Notes under the pieces: model-generated
Told to the model about the DNA's origin: nothing
Seen by the model: only the letters and a program-made list of their open reading frames with translations
The model's database searches: none
Made by a program: the position numbers and the translations under genes
Assembly: GCA_900088475.1 (NCBI GenBank)
Contig: FLMG01000137.1
Coordinates: 1-64,000, forward strand
From: Hyphochytrium catenoides
Taxonomy: Eukaryota; Sar; Hyphochytriomycetes; Hyphochytriales; Hyphochytriaceae
DNA length: 64,000 nt
Reading direction: 5' to 3'
In this document: positions 1 through 11,758 of the stretch, piece by piece
Numbering within the stretch: position 1 is the first letter of the stretch
Layout: each line of letters opens with the position of its first letter

Positions 1-3000
1 CATTGTACCATACGTCAGCGCCAGCTGATAAATGAGCTTCAGGCATTTTAGCTGGAGCTGCTTTGGCAGGTTCTCTGCCCATATGTCTTTGTTTGGTGCT
101 TCGTCCGTATCCTTGGCTGTACCTTGAATGTACGGGAGTGGGAGTGTGGATAGGAAGGTTTCGTTGATCAGTTGAATAACTTGATACTGCAAGGCCAAGC
201 GTGAAGACGAGGAGCCATCACTGGCACGGGATAGAAGAGTCGCGCAGACGCTCTGACATCGGACCAAGGCCGCCACTGCCAAGCTGGCAGAGGACACGGA
301 AGCCGGGACCTCTAGGAGGTTTGCCAAAGTCGGTGCTTTCAACTCTGCTGAGTCCCCAGCATAGCTGTCTGGAGCTTTTAGAGGGAGCAGCGAGAAGTCA
401 GGAAAGGGTGCAAACTCGGTCTCAAGGTCCATGGCTAAAATTGGCTGCGCGCGCGGAGGATGAAGGGATGTCCTTACTCTTTGTATCATGCCAACAACGG
501 TATCCACTTCCTTTTTCACGCTGAGAAGGCGGGCAAGGTCAGCCCTCCCCTTCTCCTCCTCTTTTACGGCTACGAGTGCGTTCCGTTCACAGGCGAGCTC
601 TATGAGCTTCAAATCCTGATCGCCTAGCAGAGAGCGCAGATGATGTAAATCATCCTTCCAAGGGTATCTGGACCCTTCTTTATCAGAGAGGACCAGCTCC
701 CGTCCTTTCACTGTGAGTACCTCGCTATCTCCATTGAAAAGAATCAGAGAGGGCACGCTCTTTACTCCAAAATGCTCCATCAACTTCTTTCGGACCTCTA
801 CCTCCGAAAAAGGGATAGAAAGCCAGGACGGCATTGAGCTGACATAGGAAGAGTACTCTGCCACACTCTTGTCTAGTGAGACAAAAATGAGCTCAAAAGG
901 TTTGTCCTCCGCATTCAATGTCTCGTAGAAAGAAGCCAATGATGGGAGAAACTGATTGCAAGGCTTACACCAAGAAGCTCCAAAGTAAAGACCCACTACT
1001 TTGCCTCTCAGCTCCTGTAGCGACACACTTCGCTGAACTTTATCTATAAGGGATACCCCCGCAAGCAGTTGTACGGCCTAGAAGAAAGCGCGAGGTCAAT
1101 GGGTGTATGGGAGTCAAAGGGAGAAGAGTACTACATATGTTTGGACAAGCAGAAGGGGGATAGGAGCAATGGCCACAAGGGACGTCAGAGCAAGGCTACA
1201 AGGGTGCCCACAAAATGAAACCAGAAGGATTTAGATGCATGCAACCGTTAAAGATGGCCATTACGACGACCAAGGGATGCCAAGATGAGAGCAGATTGAT
1301 AGATGAGCTGCGATAGGATCACAGAATGGGAGTACGACTCGAAGATGAATTATCGCCTACCTGCTGTGCTTCACTCCTAAGGGCCTTCTGCGGCTCAACA
1401 AGCACCATCAGATCCTCCTTAGCTTTCCGCAGCATCTCTCTCCGTAAATAGAACGTGAACTGCTTCAGCTGTGGGGGAGAAACCCCTCTTCTTCTACAAG
1501 CATAGCGAAAGATCTCTAGCACAGATCGAAATGCGCTAACATTTGAACGTGAAGGTGTGCGCCAGTCCGCGGCTGGGTCCTGTCCTGCTTCCACAAGTGC
1601 TTGAGGAAGAAGTTTATCAACTAGCCAAGGTATCAGGACATCATAGAGCACTTCCACTCTGTGGTACTCTGAAGGCGGATCCTTTTTCCAAAGAGAAAAG
1701 AGAGATGCCCAAAAGGGCACATCCTGCATTCTTGCAGACGGAATACCCGGAAATCTTAGGCAGGTTTGATACTTGATCTTCGGTGGCTGTGCCATAGCAT
1801 AAAGGGAGAAGCAGATTCCATGAACATCTCATCCAGGATCGCGTAGCAGTTGTTTTGAGAAAGTAAAAGGACCAGAGCGTGAGCAACAGAGCGCCTTGAG
1901 TGAAAACAAAGAGTAAACAAAGGCAGCAGACAGCCATGAGTATGACGGAAAGAAAACTACGGAATCTCAGTCTCTCTTACATCTTCTGGTGTAGACGGAT
2001 GGTACTCTAACCCCTGTCCGGCATTAGCGATGACAAAGTCATACTTGTCCGGTGCTGTTCTCTCTAAGAGATACATCACCCAGCTAGCAGAAGCCTTTCC
2101 CACCCAGCCTCCCGGAACAAGGAGCATCTGCCCCTGAGGCAGAGCGCTGACGCTTTCAACCCAGTCGGATATAAACTCCTTGAAGCCCTTCGCATCCTTG
2201 ATTTCGGCTGTGCAAAGCTCAACACAAGGCTTGAGGGAGAGAGGGTGTCAGCTAGGTAAAAAGGGCCAAGAAGACGGAGAGGGGCTAACTTGCATAAGTG
2301 CCTGAAACAGTTAGGGGTCGGAGAGGGTCAAGAAGATAAGGTGGCGGAAGGCCATGGACGGCGGAGATCACTTAGAAAGTTGCGGTATGATGGTCGAGAG
2401 AAAGAGCAGTGGAGGTTGAAACAATCAGAGTTTCGGCTAGATGAAGTCCCCTGTCAACCCACAAGTAGGACACTCATAGGCGGAGTTTGGAGAGACTGAG
2501 ACCATCAACCCTCCCAGCACACCTGCAGAAGCTCCGCCAAGCTCTTCAGCTGATCAAATTGTGCGCTGCCCAACAAATGGAGGTCTCTCTGGAGCTCTGG
2601 GTTGTCAAGCAGGCGCTTTATCAGCACCTGCATGAAAGCTAAGCTGTTCCCAACATGCCCCGCCTCCAAACTCGTTGATTGGATGAACGGGTCGGCAAAT
2701 AGTCCCACGAAGGGGTCAAGCTGCCAAACAGGCTTAGGGAACTCCATCGCCCTGATCGGGTGCCCCTGGAAGGGAGACCCTGGTCAATGCCTGTCCGGCT
2801 TGTCCCTTTAAAGAGGCCCTTTCCCTCAGTTCTAGACTGCAAGCAACCAATTCTACAATATGTTAACTCGGTGGAGCCTCGCAATGGCTGGGGCCCGGGC
2901 GGTAGACCCGAGTTCAAATCGCTCACCCACAGAAGGATGCGTCTACTGTCCAACAAGACAAAAAGTTGGAGCGGTAAGTCGAAGAGGCCGTGGTGACGAG

Positions 3001-3227
3001 GTAGACCGGGACTATCTCCTTGGCATAGAAACGATAGTAAATAGTAGATAAGAGCCGCTGTGCGGGATACTTGAGTCTCGAACCACGCCCTGAAGCTTAT
3101 CAAGGCTCTGAAGAGTCTCTGCAGACGGCGAGTTGAGGTCTGATCCGTTGTCAAGCGAGTGCAAGGTGAGGTTCCAGCGCCGAGTGAGCGCGTTGACGGG
3201 ATGCTGTTGCTGCTGCTGCGTGATGAT
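1..3227 (-). CDS. Multidomain protein ending in a thioredoxin-fold domain (partial)
   Basis: Four exons join in phase: 2765-2523, 2229-1981, 1777-1361 and 1077 to the window edge, giving about 660 residues. The last exon carries a nucleoredoxin/tryparedoxin-like fold with active site WCKPC (in VVGLYFGASWCKPC), followed by a region that fits a cis-Pro segment (VPSLILFNGDS) and a helical tail. A redox or disulfide-sensing role is expected from the family, with substrate unknown. The upstream exons form a conserved-looking globular region with LLVPGGWVG, GQGLEYHP and a helical stretch around VLYDVLIPWLVDKLLP; I do not recognise this domain with certainty. A further open stretch from 3227 to about 3015 (CAG run, then HPVNALTRRWNL) probably belongs to the gene, but its splice to 2765 and the start codon are unresolved. 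The 3' end lies outside the window. Confidence 0.72.
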
Positions 3228-5103
3228 GGTTCCAGAGATCCATCACACTTTCGTGAGAGACAGAGTGCGAATCTTTCGTATGGAAAGAAACAAACATCCT
3301 GAGTTTTGAAGCTTTCGAGTTAATTGCGACAATATACTAAGGGAGAGCACTGCCGTCAAAGCGAAACATTGGAACTATTGGAAATAAATGTGTCCACAAA
3401 AATCCTAACTTCCATCCTTCCTTCTGCTTCTTTGCTGTTTACCTAATCCTAAACCGCAACGTCCGCAGCCCATGAACGGTGTGGTAGGGACACTGTTTCT
3501 AAAGATAAGCCGCCAAAGATTTTTCTTGTTGTCGTCTTCAACTTGTGATCTGCAACTGATCTGCAGATAGAGTTTCAGTCTTCAGAATAGAGTCTCTCAA
3601 GCTTCGCAAGATCCCCTCAATCCTAAAAGGTGTGATCTATGTTGTGACTTACTAGAGGAGGCGATAGGGCGAACGAAAGAGAAGTACTTTGAGCTGTTGG
3701 ATAGATGCGCTGCGTCGGCTGCTGCCCTAGTGGGACTTGGTTCACGCCCGTGCTTTGTGTCTTGTACGCTGATTTCCCATCCATCGACCTACTCTAAGAT
3801 ACCGGTAGTGCTTGCGCTTGACGGAGGAACAGAAAATTCCATATAGCCGCAGGTTCCACTTTCGTCACTCATCTGACTCGGATACTTTGCAGCAAAAACA
3901 TATAGGTTCTCAGCTCTTTTCAATGGCCAGCTGCTGCTATCTGAAGTGAATCGGCTCGGCACTCATGGCTGAATGCTGTTTAGATCAACTGGAAAAGAAC
4001 TAGGTTGCTTTGCTATTGTGGACGGAACCATCAGTAATGTCGTCAATATAGTAAGACTATTGCTTTCGTGCGTACAAAGAGGCGAAGAAAGTCAAGGAAC
4101 CGTGCACTGGTACAACCTCATGTCTCCAAGATGTTTCGTTGACAAAAGGGCAAAGTTTCAAGATGCCTAGAGCATACATAACCAAGATGCCTAGAGCATA
4201 CATAACCACCACCTTGGAGGTGAGGTTTTAGACCCCTATGCCAACAAACCTTTTCACTCCTACCTCGAATTTCTCACCAGCTGCTTAAGAACTTTGCCTC
4301 CCAAGAGACGGACGCAAAGACCTTCAAACATAGACGCTGCAAAGGTTATGAAAGGCTTGACCCACTCTGAGAATCAAGGGATGGTGGGCATTTTAAATCT
4401 TACGCGTTTTGGTGAGATCCCAAAAGATAAGATCGCTTAGAGGCAACGGAAAGGGTCGCTGACGAGACGATACGTTGCACGTACAATAAAAGCACCGACT
4501 AGAAGGTGCGTCCATGTAAATGCCTCCAGCTCGAATCACGTACTTGCAACATAAAACAACGTGAAGACTGCTCCTCGTCCCCTGCCACTCAGCCAAGACC
4601 CTTTTCTGTCTTTAGGGTTAGGAATGGCGATATCCAGTCATAGCTCAATCAGTGCTCAGGAAGTTGAACTGATCGCGAGGTACTTCGACAGGATGGGAGA
4701 GCGATCCCTTAGAAACCTTCCCCCTGGACTTCCTACCTTCCCAATTCCCCTTTCCTACCTTGGCTTCCTATAACACCTCTCTTGACTTCGGTAGCTTCCT
4801 AATACCTTTGGTGCTCCTAAAGAAGGCCCTACCTTATCCTTCTCTGCCTGATGAGGGCTGCCGGAACTCGTGAGTACTTCTTTCTTCGAAGCTACCCGTC
4901 TCTTTGAAAGTACAAAGGTTCCTACTCATGATTGAACTAACAGAGACTTACTCTGAAGAGGTAACGGACAGTCCACTGCCTTTGGAAGACACCTCGAGGC
5001 CCCACACCAGCAGATGACTATAAAGATTGCTTTTACCACTCTTATATTACGGAAACAGCACCACGGACTCGTACCACTGTGCGCATGGTCTTTAGCCTGG
5101 CAT
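3228..5103. other. Spacer without recognisable gene
   Basis: About 1.9 kb between the thioredoxin-like gene and BuGZ. Open frames are short and show no family similarity. It contains a perfect 24-bp tandem duplication near 4.16-4.21 kb. A short plus-strand frame near 4.62-4.77 kb starting MAISSHSSIS looks mildly coding, but nothing supports it. Confidence 0.6.
4160..4207. repeat. 24-bp perfect tandem duplication
   Basis: The unit beginning AAGATGCCTAGAGCATACAT occurs twice head to tail with no mismatch. It lies in the spacer and has no visible function; it is probably a recent slippage or duplication event. Confidence 0.95.
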
Positions 5104-6501
5104 CTACCTACTCCTGATTTGATACTTGGGCAGCATGGCACGTCTCTCTTCCTAGTAGAAGTTAGGAAAAGGGCCGTTTTAGATTGATTTGACAACGATG
5201 GTGCCCAGAATTAACAATGCTTACCATTGAAATTGTTTCGTCATTGTAGACGAGCGCTAACTCCTTCTGAGAAGAAGGAGCAGGCGGTGGCGCAGCGCTT
5301 TCCCTACCAGTGGGGGGTGCTATGGAGGAGAGTCCATGCGGATTGAGGGGACAAAAGAGAACGATCAGTCTCGCCTCCAGCGAGCTGGGAAACGTCAATG
5401 TTTACTTGCGCTTTTAGTACCTGGTGTGAGTGTGTTAGTGCCAGCTGGCGGCCTCACTGGTGGGCCCGGTGGCCCTGGAGGGCCAGGAGGTCCTGGGGGA
5501 CCTGGAGGCGGAGCGTTGGGAGCTGGGTTTGGTAGAGGGACATGGACATGTTGTGGTGGGCCTTGAGCCCAAGGGTGATGAGGTGGAGGTCCTGGAGGGT
5601 ACCTTTGACATCAAGACAAATTTGGGGAGAAAGAGATAAGAATAAAGGTTAACGAAAGATAAGTCCACTCCCAGATATTATCTCAGTACTGGTTCGTACA
5701 TACCCATGATACGATGGCGGTCGAGGACCTCCATAGGGGGATGGTTGTGGAGGACGTGGGGGACCATAGCCTCCGGGTTGAGGAGGAGGTTGTTGACCGT
5801 AGGGTGGGTAGCCTCCATAGGGTCCCGAGGGTGGAGGAGGACGAGCATATGATGGTGGAGGAGTGTAGCCGTATGGCGATGGGACTGGGGGAGGAGCATA
5901 CGGAGCATAATGGCCACCCTGAGCGGGTGAAGGTGGCCTAGGAGCCGGTGGACCTCTACCAGGCCCCTGAAACTGGCCATAAGAACTTTGCGGTGCCTGC
6001 TCCACTTTCTGCCTCTTGCTGGCGTCATCTAAAATAGTGAAGAAACGATGGGCCAACACAGAACAGGTCAGTGCGATCGTAAAATTTTTAGAGTGTAGAA
6101 TTGGTAAGCCAACCTCCACGTCTAAAGCCTTCCGGTACGCCAACCATTCCGTATACCATCACATCGAGCGAGGCTCTGTCAGCCTTCGCATTTGGTACCC
6201 TGGTGGATAGTCAGAAATGGGAGCGCAGTCAGAGACGCTTGGTCCTAAAAAACTGCGCAGGCAGCTACTCATCGATCGAACTGAGAGGGAAAAGAACCTA
6301 CTCTGTGATGGTCTCCTTATGGACCTGCTGCAGATGGATAGACAATCCATCAGCAGACGAAAGTCGCTTCCCACAGGCATGACACTTGAAATGCTGAGCC
6401 TTTTGGTGTTGGATGAGCACTTTTTCGTCATCAAAGAGTCGGTCGCAGTAATAGCAGAAGATCTCTGGCTTCTCTTCAATCTTCTTCTTCTTCTTCCCCA
6501 T
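5104..6501 (-). CDS. ZNF207: BuGZ/ZNF207-type zinc-finger protein
   Basis: Six exons agree in phase: 6501-6302, 6199-6114, 6028-5704, 5602-5421, 5319-5225 and 5151-5104, giving 311 residues. The N-terminus starts MGKKKKK and carries two C2H2 fingers ([20 protein letters not shown], then [10 protein letters not shown]...HLQQVH). After them comes the family signature [10 protein letters not shown]. The middle is low-complexity Pro/Gly/Tyr sequence, with a collagen-like GPPGPP run near residues 235-250. The C-terminus is a GLEBS motif (DETISM + [11 protein letters not shown]) split exactly at the last intron. In animals BuGZ binds Bub3 through GLEBS, loads it on kinetochores, and phase-separates through the low-complexity region. 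A mitotic/spindle and mRNA-processing role is inferred here. The ATG at 6501 is chosen because the family begins MGxKKKK; the frame runs open further upstream, but with unrelated sequence. Confidence 0.9.
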
Positions 6502-7099
6502 TTTCCCCAGCTCCACAGGACAGCAGAAGGATCTCCTGAAGTCTTCCCGTGCAGCTAGCTGTCTGCCAAGATCAGAGCCTGGATTGAACTGAAGATCTGA
6601 TGACACAAAGACCGGCAGACAGCGGCGTCTGTGTCAGTCTTTCGCGCTTGTACTTCTTCAAGGCATGCTGATGCTCACCACCACCGCACACTCTATCTCC
6701 TCTTTACTTTTCAGGCCCAGTGAGGCCTCTTAATTAGGGGCGTCCCAGACGGCTATCTCAGCTTAAATTCGTACTTTCTTCTAATCTGGCGCTTGGCTCT
6801 TCCGTTCAATAGATCTGTTTCAACTGCAGTAGGAGCTAAATAAGGCCTTACTCTGTCTCGATCCGTCTACTTTTATTCTTCCCATATTCTACAACTTCAA
6901 AAAACAACTGAAGCGAATAGGGTCACCCACGTTACCATATCTTCGGAAAAGGCCGAATCTAGCATCAAACTTCACTAGAGTTCCGGAAATAATGGTGCCC
7001 GTTCGAAGGCTGTGAGTATCAGGAGCCAAGGCACCATCTGGTGGCGTTTGAGTTTCAGCGTGGCGTTTCTTGGATGAAGTCTCTGATCAGAGTCTGCAG
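6502..7099. other. Upstream region of BuGZ
   Basis: About 600 bases between the BuGZ start and the zinc-repeat pseudogene. No reading frame, repeat or RNA gene was recognised. It presumably holds the BuGZ promoter and 5' leader. Confidence 0.5.
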
Positions 7100-7871
7100 T
7101 CCTGCAAGAAGACTGTGATCCAAGGAGGAAGGGATCTGCGGTCTGCGGCACTCATGGCGCACTGCGCAAACTACTTTGTAAGACTGGTGGCTGTGGAAAA
7201 CCTCTCTGTGGGGGGAGGCCTTTTCGTCGGCCATGGGCCGAAGACTAATAAACTGTGCTCAATCGACATTGCCCGAACGCTTCGGTGAAGAACTGGGTCT
7301 GCGTGTTCCATGGCGCATAAATCAAAGGGTGTTCGGTTGATGATTGTACAAAGTTCGCACACTCTTGAACCGCAGTTTGTAGAGGCCACGGCGCACCTAA
7401 GAAGCTCTATACGCTCCTTTGGCTGTACCAACGGTGCGGTCTCAGGTGGCCTTTGTAGAGGTCCTGGTGGAGAGCTTAAGCTATGCACGGTTGAAGGTTG
7501 TACAAAATACTCGCAGGCTAAAGGGTTATTTACTAAGCACGACGCTCTGATGAAGCCTAGTGTTTGTAGCAGGCTGCGACGACAGAGCAGTCAGACAGGG
7601 TCGGCGTATCCCATGCAGCGATCACACTACGGTGCTCAGTGGAAGGCTGTCAAAATGGTGTGGTGGGTAGAGGAGTATGTATCAACCATGGTGCACCAGC
7701 AAAAATGTGCACTGCCCGCTAGTGGCAAAGCAGTATGGTGTTTGCGATCAGCATGCTTTCTCCAGGCAAGACTGTGCGGTCGAGGGATGTAACCATTGGC
7801 GTCAAGGAAAGAACGTTAATGGCAAAGAAGTATGGGCTAGCGCATGGTGCCAGCAGGAAGAAAGAGAGTGA
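7100..7871 (+). pseudogene. Decayed CxxEGC...HGA zinc-repeat (WRKY19-like) gene
   Basis: Remnants of a tandem cysteine/histidine repeat can be read, but only by switching frames. Frame 1 gives VCGTHGA, VCVFHGA, CSVDDCTKFAHS then CRGHGA, separated by in-frame stops. Frame 2 gives FGCTNGAVSGGLCRGPGG and CTVEGCTKYSQAKGLFTKHD. Frame 1 again gives CSVEGCQNGVVGRGVCINHG, and frame 3 gives GVCDQH...CAVEGCNHWRQGK. The unit CxxEGCxNxxxxGGVCxxHGA matches the zinc-binding repeats often annotated as WRKY19-like in oomycetes and other stramenopiles, whose function is not established. At least three frame changes and several stops mean the copy is dead. Introns could explain a jump or two, but not the stops inside repeat units. 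Confidence 0.75.
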
Positions 7872-8122
7872 GATTTGTAACTGTACCACTCAAAGTTTTG
7901 CGTCATGGTAAATGCGAGCTCGTGTATTAGAGAAAGGAATATATATTTCTTGCTAAGTAGTCAGAGAGGACCAAGACACGATAGAAGATCGCTCCTTCCT
8001 CGGTAGGGGTTGCTTGCAACTGTCATAATGGAGCCTTGGAAGCAGATGAGATGGCTGCTTCAGCGTACGACGATGTGATAGCTCAAGCGTCTTCTTGATT
8101 AAGGACCTTATCGTGGCCGTTG

Positions 8123-8383
8123 TTATGACGCACGGAGCTGGCGGGCTTTGGCATTGGCGTTACCTCCTAGTGCCGCACCCACAGCTCCCACGATATTCCC
8201 TGCTTGGTTAACTTTGGCATTATTGCCAGCTTGGAGGCCCGCGGCTACCGCAGCCAGGACATTCGCAGCTACGTTCTTGCCATTGGCTTGCTTTGCCGCA
8301 CCAGCACCCGACGCCACGGGGGTATGAGAGGTCAGTGCGACCAGAAGCGCCAGGAAGCCGACCAGCGGTGAAGCAATCTTCAT
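8123..8383 (-). CDS. Small secreted Ala/Gly/Asn-rich protein
   Basis: A single-exon frame of 86 residues from ATG to TAA. The first 25 or so residues form a clear secretory signal peptide: Lys at position 2, then the hydrophobic core PLVGFLALLVALTS, with a small-residue cleavage zone near VASGAGA. The mature part of about 60 residues lacks cysteine and is dominated by Ala, Gly, Asn, Val and Lys, with a semi-periodic pattern (NVAANVLAAVAAGLQAGN, then NIVGAVGAALGGNANAKA) that would suit an amphipathic or membrane-active helix. No family was recognised. It could be an extracellular matrix, antimicrobial-like or effector-like peptide; none of these is shown. It sits alone between the zinc-repeat relic and a gene-poor stretch. 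Confidence 0.6.
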   Translation of the reverse strand: MKIASPLVGFLALLVALTSHTPVASGAGAAKQANGKNVAANVLAAVAAGLQAGNNAKVNQAGNIVGAVGAALGGNANAKARQLRAS

Positions 8384-11300
8384 GATTTATCTTTGAGGAT
8401 AGGGTGTCGCCTCGTCGCGGCAGTATGCCCTAACCTAGTAGAGTCGTCGTGATCTCGATGAGTGGCCTGTGGAGTCGTTAAGCGGAAGTGCTCAATCGCT
8501 TGGAAGTTTGTGAGTGTGACGGCTGTTTGCAACCTTTGTCGCTCTTACAAGGGGCTAGAATCTCTGCTGCTGCTGCGAGGAGAGAATGGTGACGGTCATG
8601 CTTCCCTCATTATGCTTGGAGACCACGTAACCGAAAAGGAGGAGGGAAAATGATGGGTAGGACGCTGCGAAGACCGCAAAGACTAAAGGCAGATGTCAAT
8701 CTTAGGTGGTCAATAACGGAGAGCTTGCCAGTCAAACCATATTCTGCCAACCCTTCCCTATCTTGGCACTGCGAAAGTGAGTGCTAACAGGGAGTGGGTG
8801 AGAGCCGTAAGTAGTGGAGACTGCAGAGGCAAGCTGCAGCTTGGTATCAAGAAGCAAAAGGTAACCTGGTCATGATAGTGGGCGTTCGGATCAAGCCTTG
8901 CTTTGGCAGCAACTCTCAAGGACTGGTTATGTTGACGGTTGGGCTCATGCGAGATGAGAGTAAGACGACTGGCGGACAGAAGAAACGTGAGAGCGCTAAA
9001 CTGAATCTGAGGAACTACGATGACTGGAGGAAAGTTTCCTGGGTGTGGCCGCAGTCGTGGCCATAAATCCCTCGATGACCGGTCTCGGGACTATCGTGAG
9101 CTTGATGTCCACTGTGAACTGCACTAGAATTGCGACCAATCAGACCTCAATCTAACCTTTTTTACGTCTACTCTAAGGTCAGCGATCTTATAGAAGATGA
9201 TGACTCGTACCTTTATTGAACAGAGGAAGAAAGATTGTCGGTGACTGCAAAGAAGGAGCGACAAGGGGAGGCTAAAGATGACTGGCAGCGGAGCTCCAAC
9301 GCAGAGACAAACAGACAGTGAGGAAGGCTACTACCAACATTCCCTTTCCCTTCCAATCTTGGTTGTAAGTTGTCGGCTTTGACGCTTCCCATCATCTTAC
9401 TCCGACTCGTTTATTATTGAAGTTGGATAGATGACTGTCCTGGTTTCGAGGCATCGCCTTCATCTTTTACTATCCTTGTCCAGTACGGCACGTGGGGGAA
9501 GAGCGGGTTCACATAACAGTAACGTAGAGATCGTGGTAAGGCAATCTGTGGTGTTACGACACCTTTTTGCTTCTTAGAGGAGGTACATACATGCCTAATA
9601 AGAAGGCTGCATCAAGCACCCAGCTACGGACGAACAAAGGGTGGCACCAAGGCTATACCAGGAGGGACTTGAGTTGTTAGGAAAGCAGCAGCGTGTGAAG
9701 TGCCTGCCCAATACAGCGTACGGAGGAGGGGAGGAAGAGGAGTAAGACAGCAGCAAGAACGATTGATGCCGCCACAAGTGGTATCTGACAGCTACTGCTA
9801 CTAATGCTCCACCACGTGAAAGACGTGAGGTGACTCCTCATTGGTTAACCCTAGATGTTGCTGATGCAGGAGGCAGCTTTGACGTCGTGCAGGAGGGTGA
9901 CTTGTCTTCTCTTCCTGGGCTATTCCTGGAGACTACTATCGCAATGATGAGCGCAACAGGTTTGTTGCAGCATCTGGCATGCGGCATCTCTTGGGGACCA
10001 TCTCTGCTACGGCTGAGCGTGGCGGCTCTGGTGAAAAATCCGCTCTCCCGTTCATCTAGTTAGTGTCAAGCGTAAGCCCCAGATCCGTTCGATACTTAGT
10101 AAGTTTAGCCAGCCAGCAGATCTATCATTAGTAACCGTACAAACTCGTTGGTTAGAATTAAATCTCTAGTTCTCTTGTACTTGTACTTGTACTTGTGTTC
10201 TGTTCACTTGTTATGACCTCCCAACTTTCCTTGTCGCGCTCTCATCACTTTCTGGTGTGGGCTTCGACCTGTTCCTCCTCCTTCGCTGGCTGATGGCTGA
10301 TGGTTAGGCGCGGCGCTTTGCCGCATGACTGCTGTTCCTTGTTCTTTCGAACGTCAACGACAAGTTCTCCTCATGTCCTCAGGAAGGCCAGCAGCGACAG
10401 AGTTCATCAAGGTAGGAGGAGTACAACCTGCCGCACGGGATAAGCCCTTTTTGGGGGTTCTTTATGGTTGCTGAGAGCTCAGGAAGTACACCGGGGAAGA
10501 TCTTCGTAGGAGCTCTGTCATTGATTAGTGAATCTGAAAGCATTTATTCTCCGTACACACGTGAGTTGCTGTGTCACCACAAGTTGACTGTGGACTTAGA
10601 CTGCTGCCATGGAATGACATACACCGTTATTTGGGCGGCGATCGCTCTGCGCCCTCGGTACACGGCCCTACGCTCCAACTAGCGCACGATAACTCACTTC
10701 CTATTCTTCTAGCTCTCGATATGCTCAAGTGGCATAGATGCGACTGGGAAGGAATTGGCACTTCTACGCCACCATTGTCTTGAGAAGGGCTAGGCGCCGT
10801 CAATGAGCTGAAGAGCTCTCCACCTATGACATACTTTTCTCCTCTTGAGGCTTGTTCCATAGCACATTGTACCACGTTTCCCCTTTGCCTCATGTCGCCG
10901 CTTATCGTTCGGAGCGAGAATAAGCTCTCTTGCAGCAGCAGCATGGGCAAGGTTGGAGAAAGCAGGAAGCAGTAGATATTTGGACTTTCCTCCACATAGT
11001 TGACTCATAGTGATAAAAATCAGGGAAACTGGTACACGATCTGCTGTTCGTGCCATAAGCGCTTCTACTCTCTAACTAAATCTCTCGGTAGTTCCGCCGC
11101 TAATGCATCCTTCCCTATTGCAAAGCGGACATGCCGTTGTAGGTCATACAACGCAAGCGAATGTTCGTCTTGGACTTCGGGAGGCGGGTTGACTGAAAGC
11201 TCATACTTCTTCATGGTAGGCCAAGGTTAACGGACCGGGGACCACAAAAGCATCTGCTAGAGGTATTTTATTAGCCTTCCACATCGTGAAGTGAGCAGTA

Positions 11301-11758
11301 ATGAAGAGAGAACGGTCGCCGCATCTACAAATCCCATGCAGGATGCCCTGTTGGGACATTAGGATGTCAAGCTCTTTCTTGAAACCTTTTCACATAGTGA
11401 TCTCTCTTATAATCTCTCAGAGAATTTTCATGATCTCGAGCCTCAACTTTCAAGAGACAGACAGACAAGCACTGGGATCAGTCTGCCTGGAAGTACAGTC
11501 AGGAACGCGCGGGTATAGGATATGTATGTTGTGACAATGAGAGCAAAGTAACGAAGATCAATCGTGTTGACTGGCTGTAGCCTGTGTTTAGAGAACTACC
11601 CATAAGCTGATCACGAAGTATTAACAGAATCTGGCGTGGATGCTAGCATAGCAGTGCTGTTGGTCCTCCGCGGGCACTCCAGCCATTCAAAAAAGGGGCC
11701 AAGAAGGCAATCATGCAAATTCACTATCTGCTCGTTGAACAGGAAGGGGAGGCACACT
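8384..11758. other. Gene-poor stretch
   Basis: About 3.4 kb with only short overlapping frames on both strands. Two overlapping minus-strand frames near 10.63-11.06 kb (122 and 88 codons) show no recognised motif. A short CTTGTA-type hexamer array occurs near 10.17-10.2 kb. No tRNA, rRNA or complete mobile element was recognised. An intron-rich gene of an unfamiliar family could be hidden here. Confidence 0.5.

Noticed and set aside
2870-2940. tRNA-like B-box sequence (GAGTTCAAATC) with a possible acceptor region on the plus strand
   Set aside because: The T-arm flanks do not pair and no matching anticodon and acceptor stems could be formed; it also lies in a probable intron of the minus-strand gene.
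10627-11056. Two overlapping minus-strand frames (122 and 88 codons)
   Set aside because: No recognised motif, conflicting frames, and no clear splice partner.
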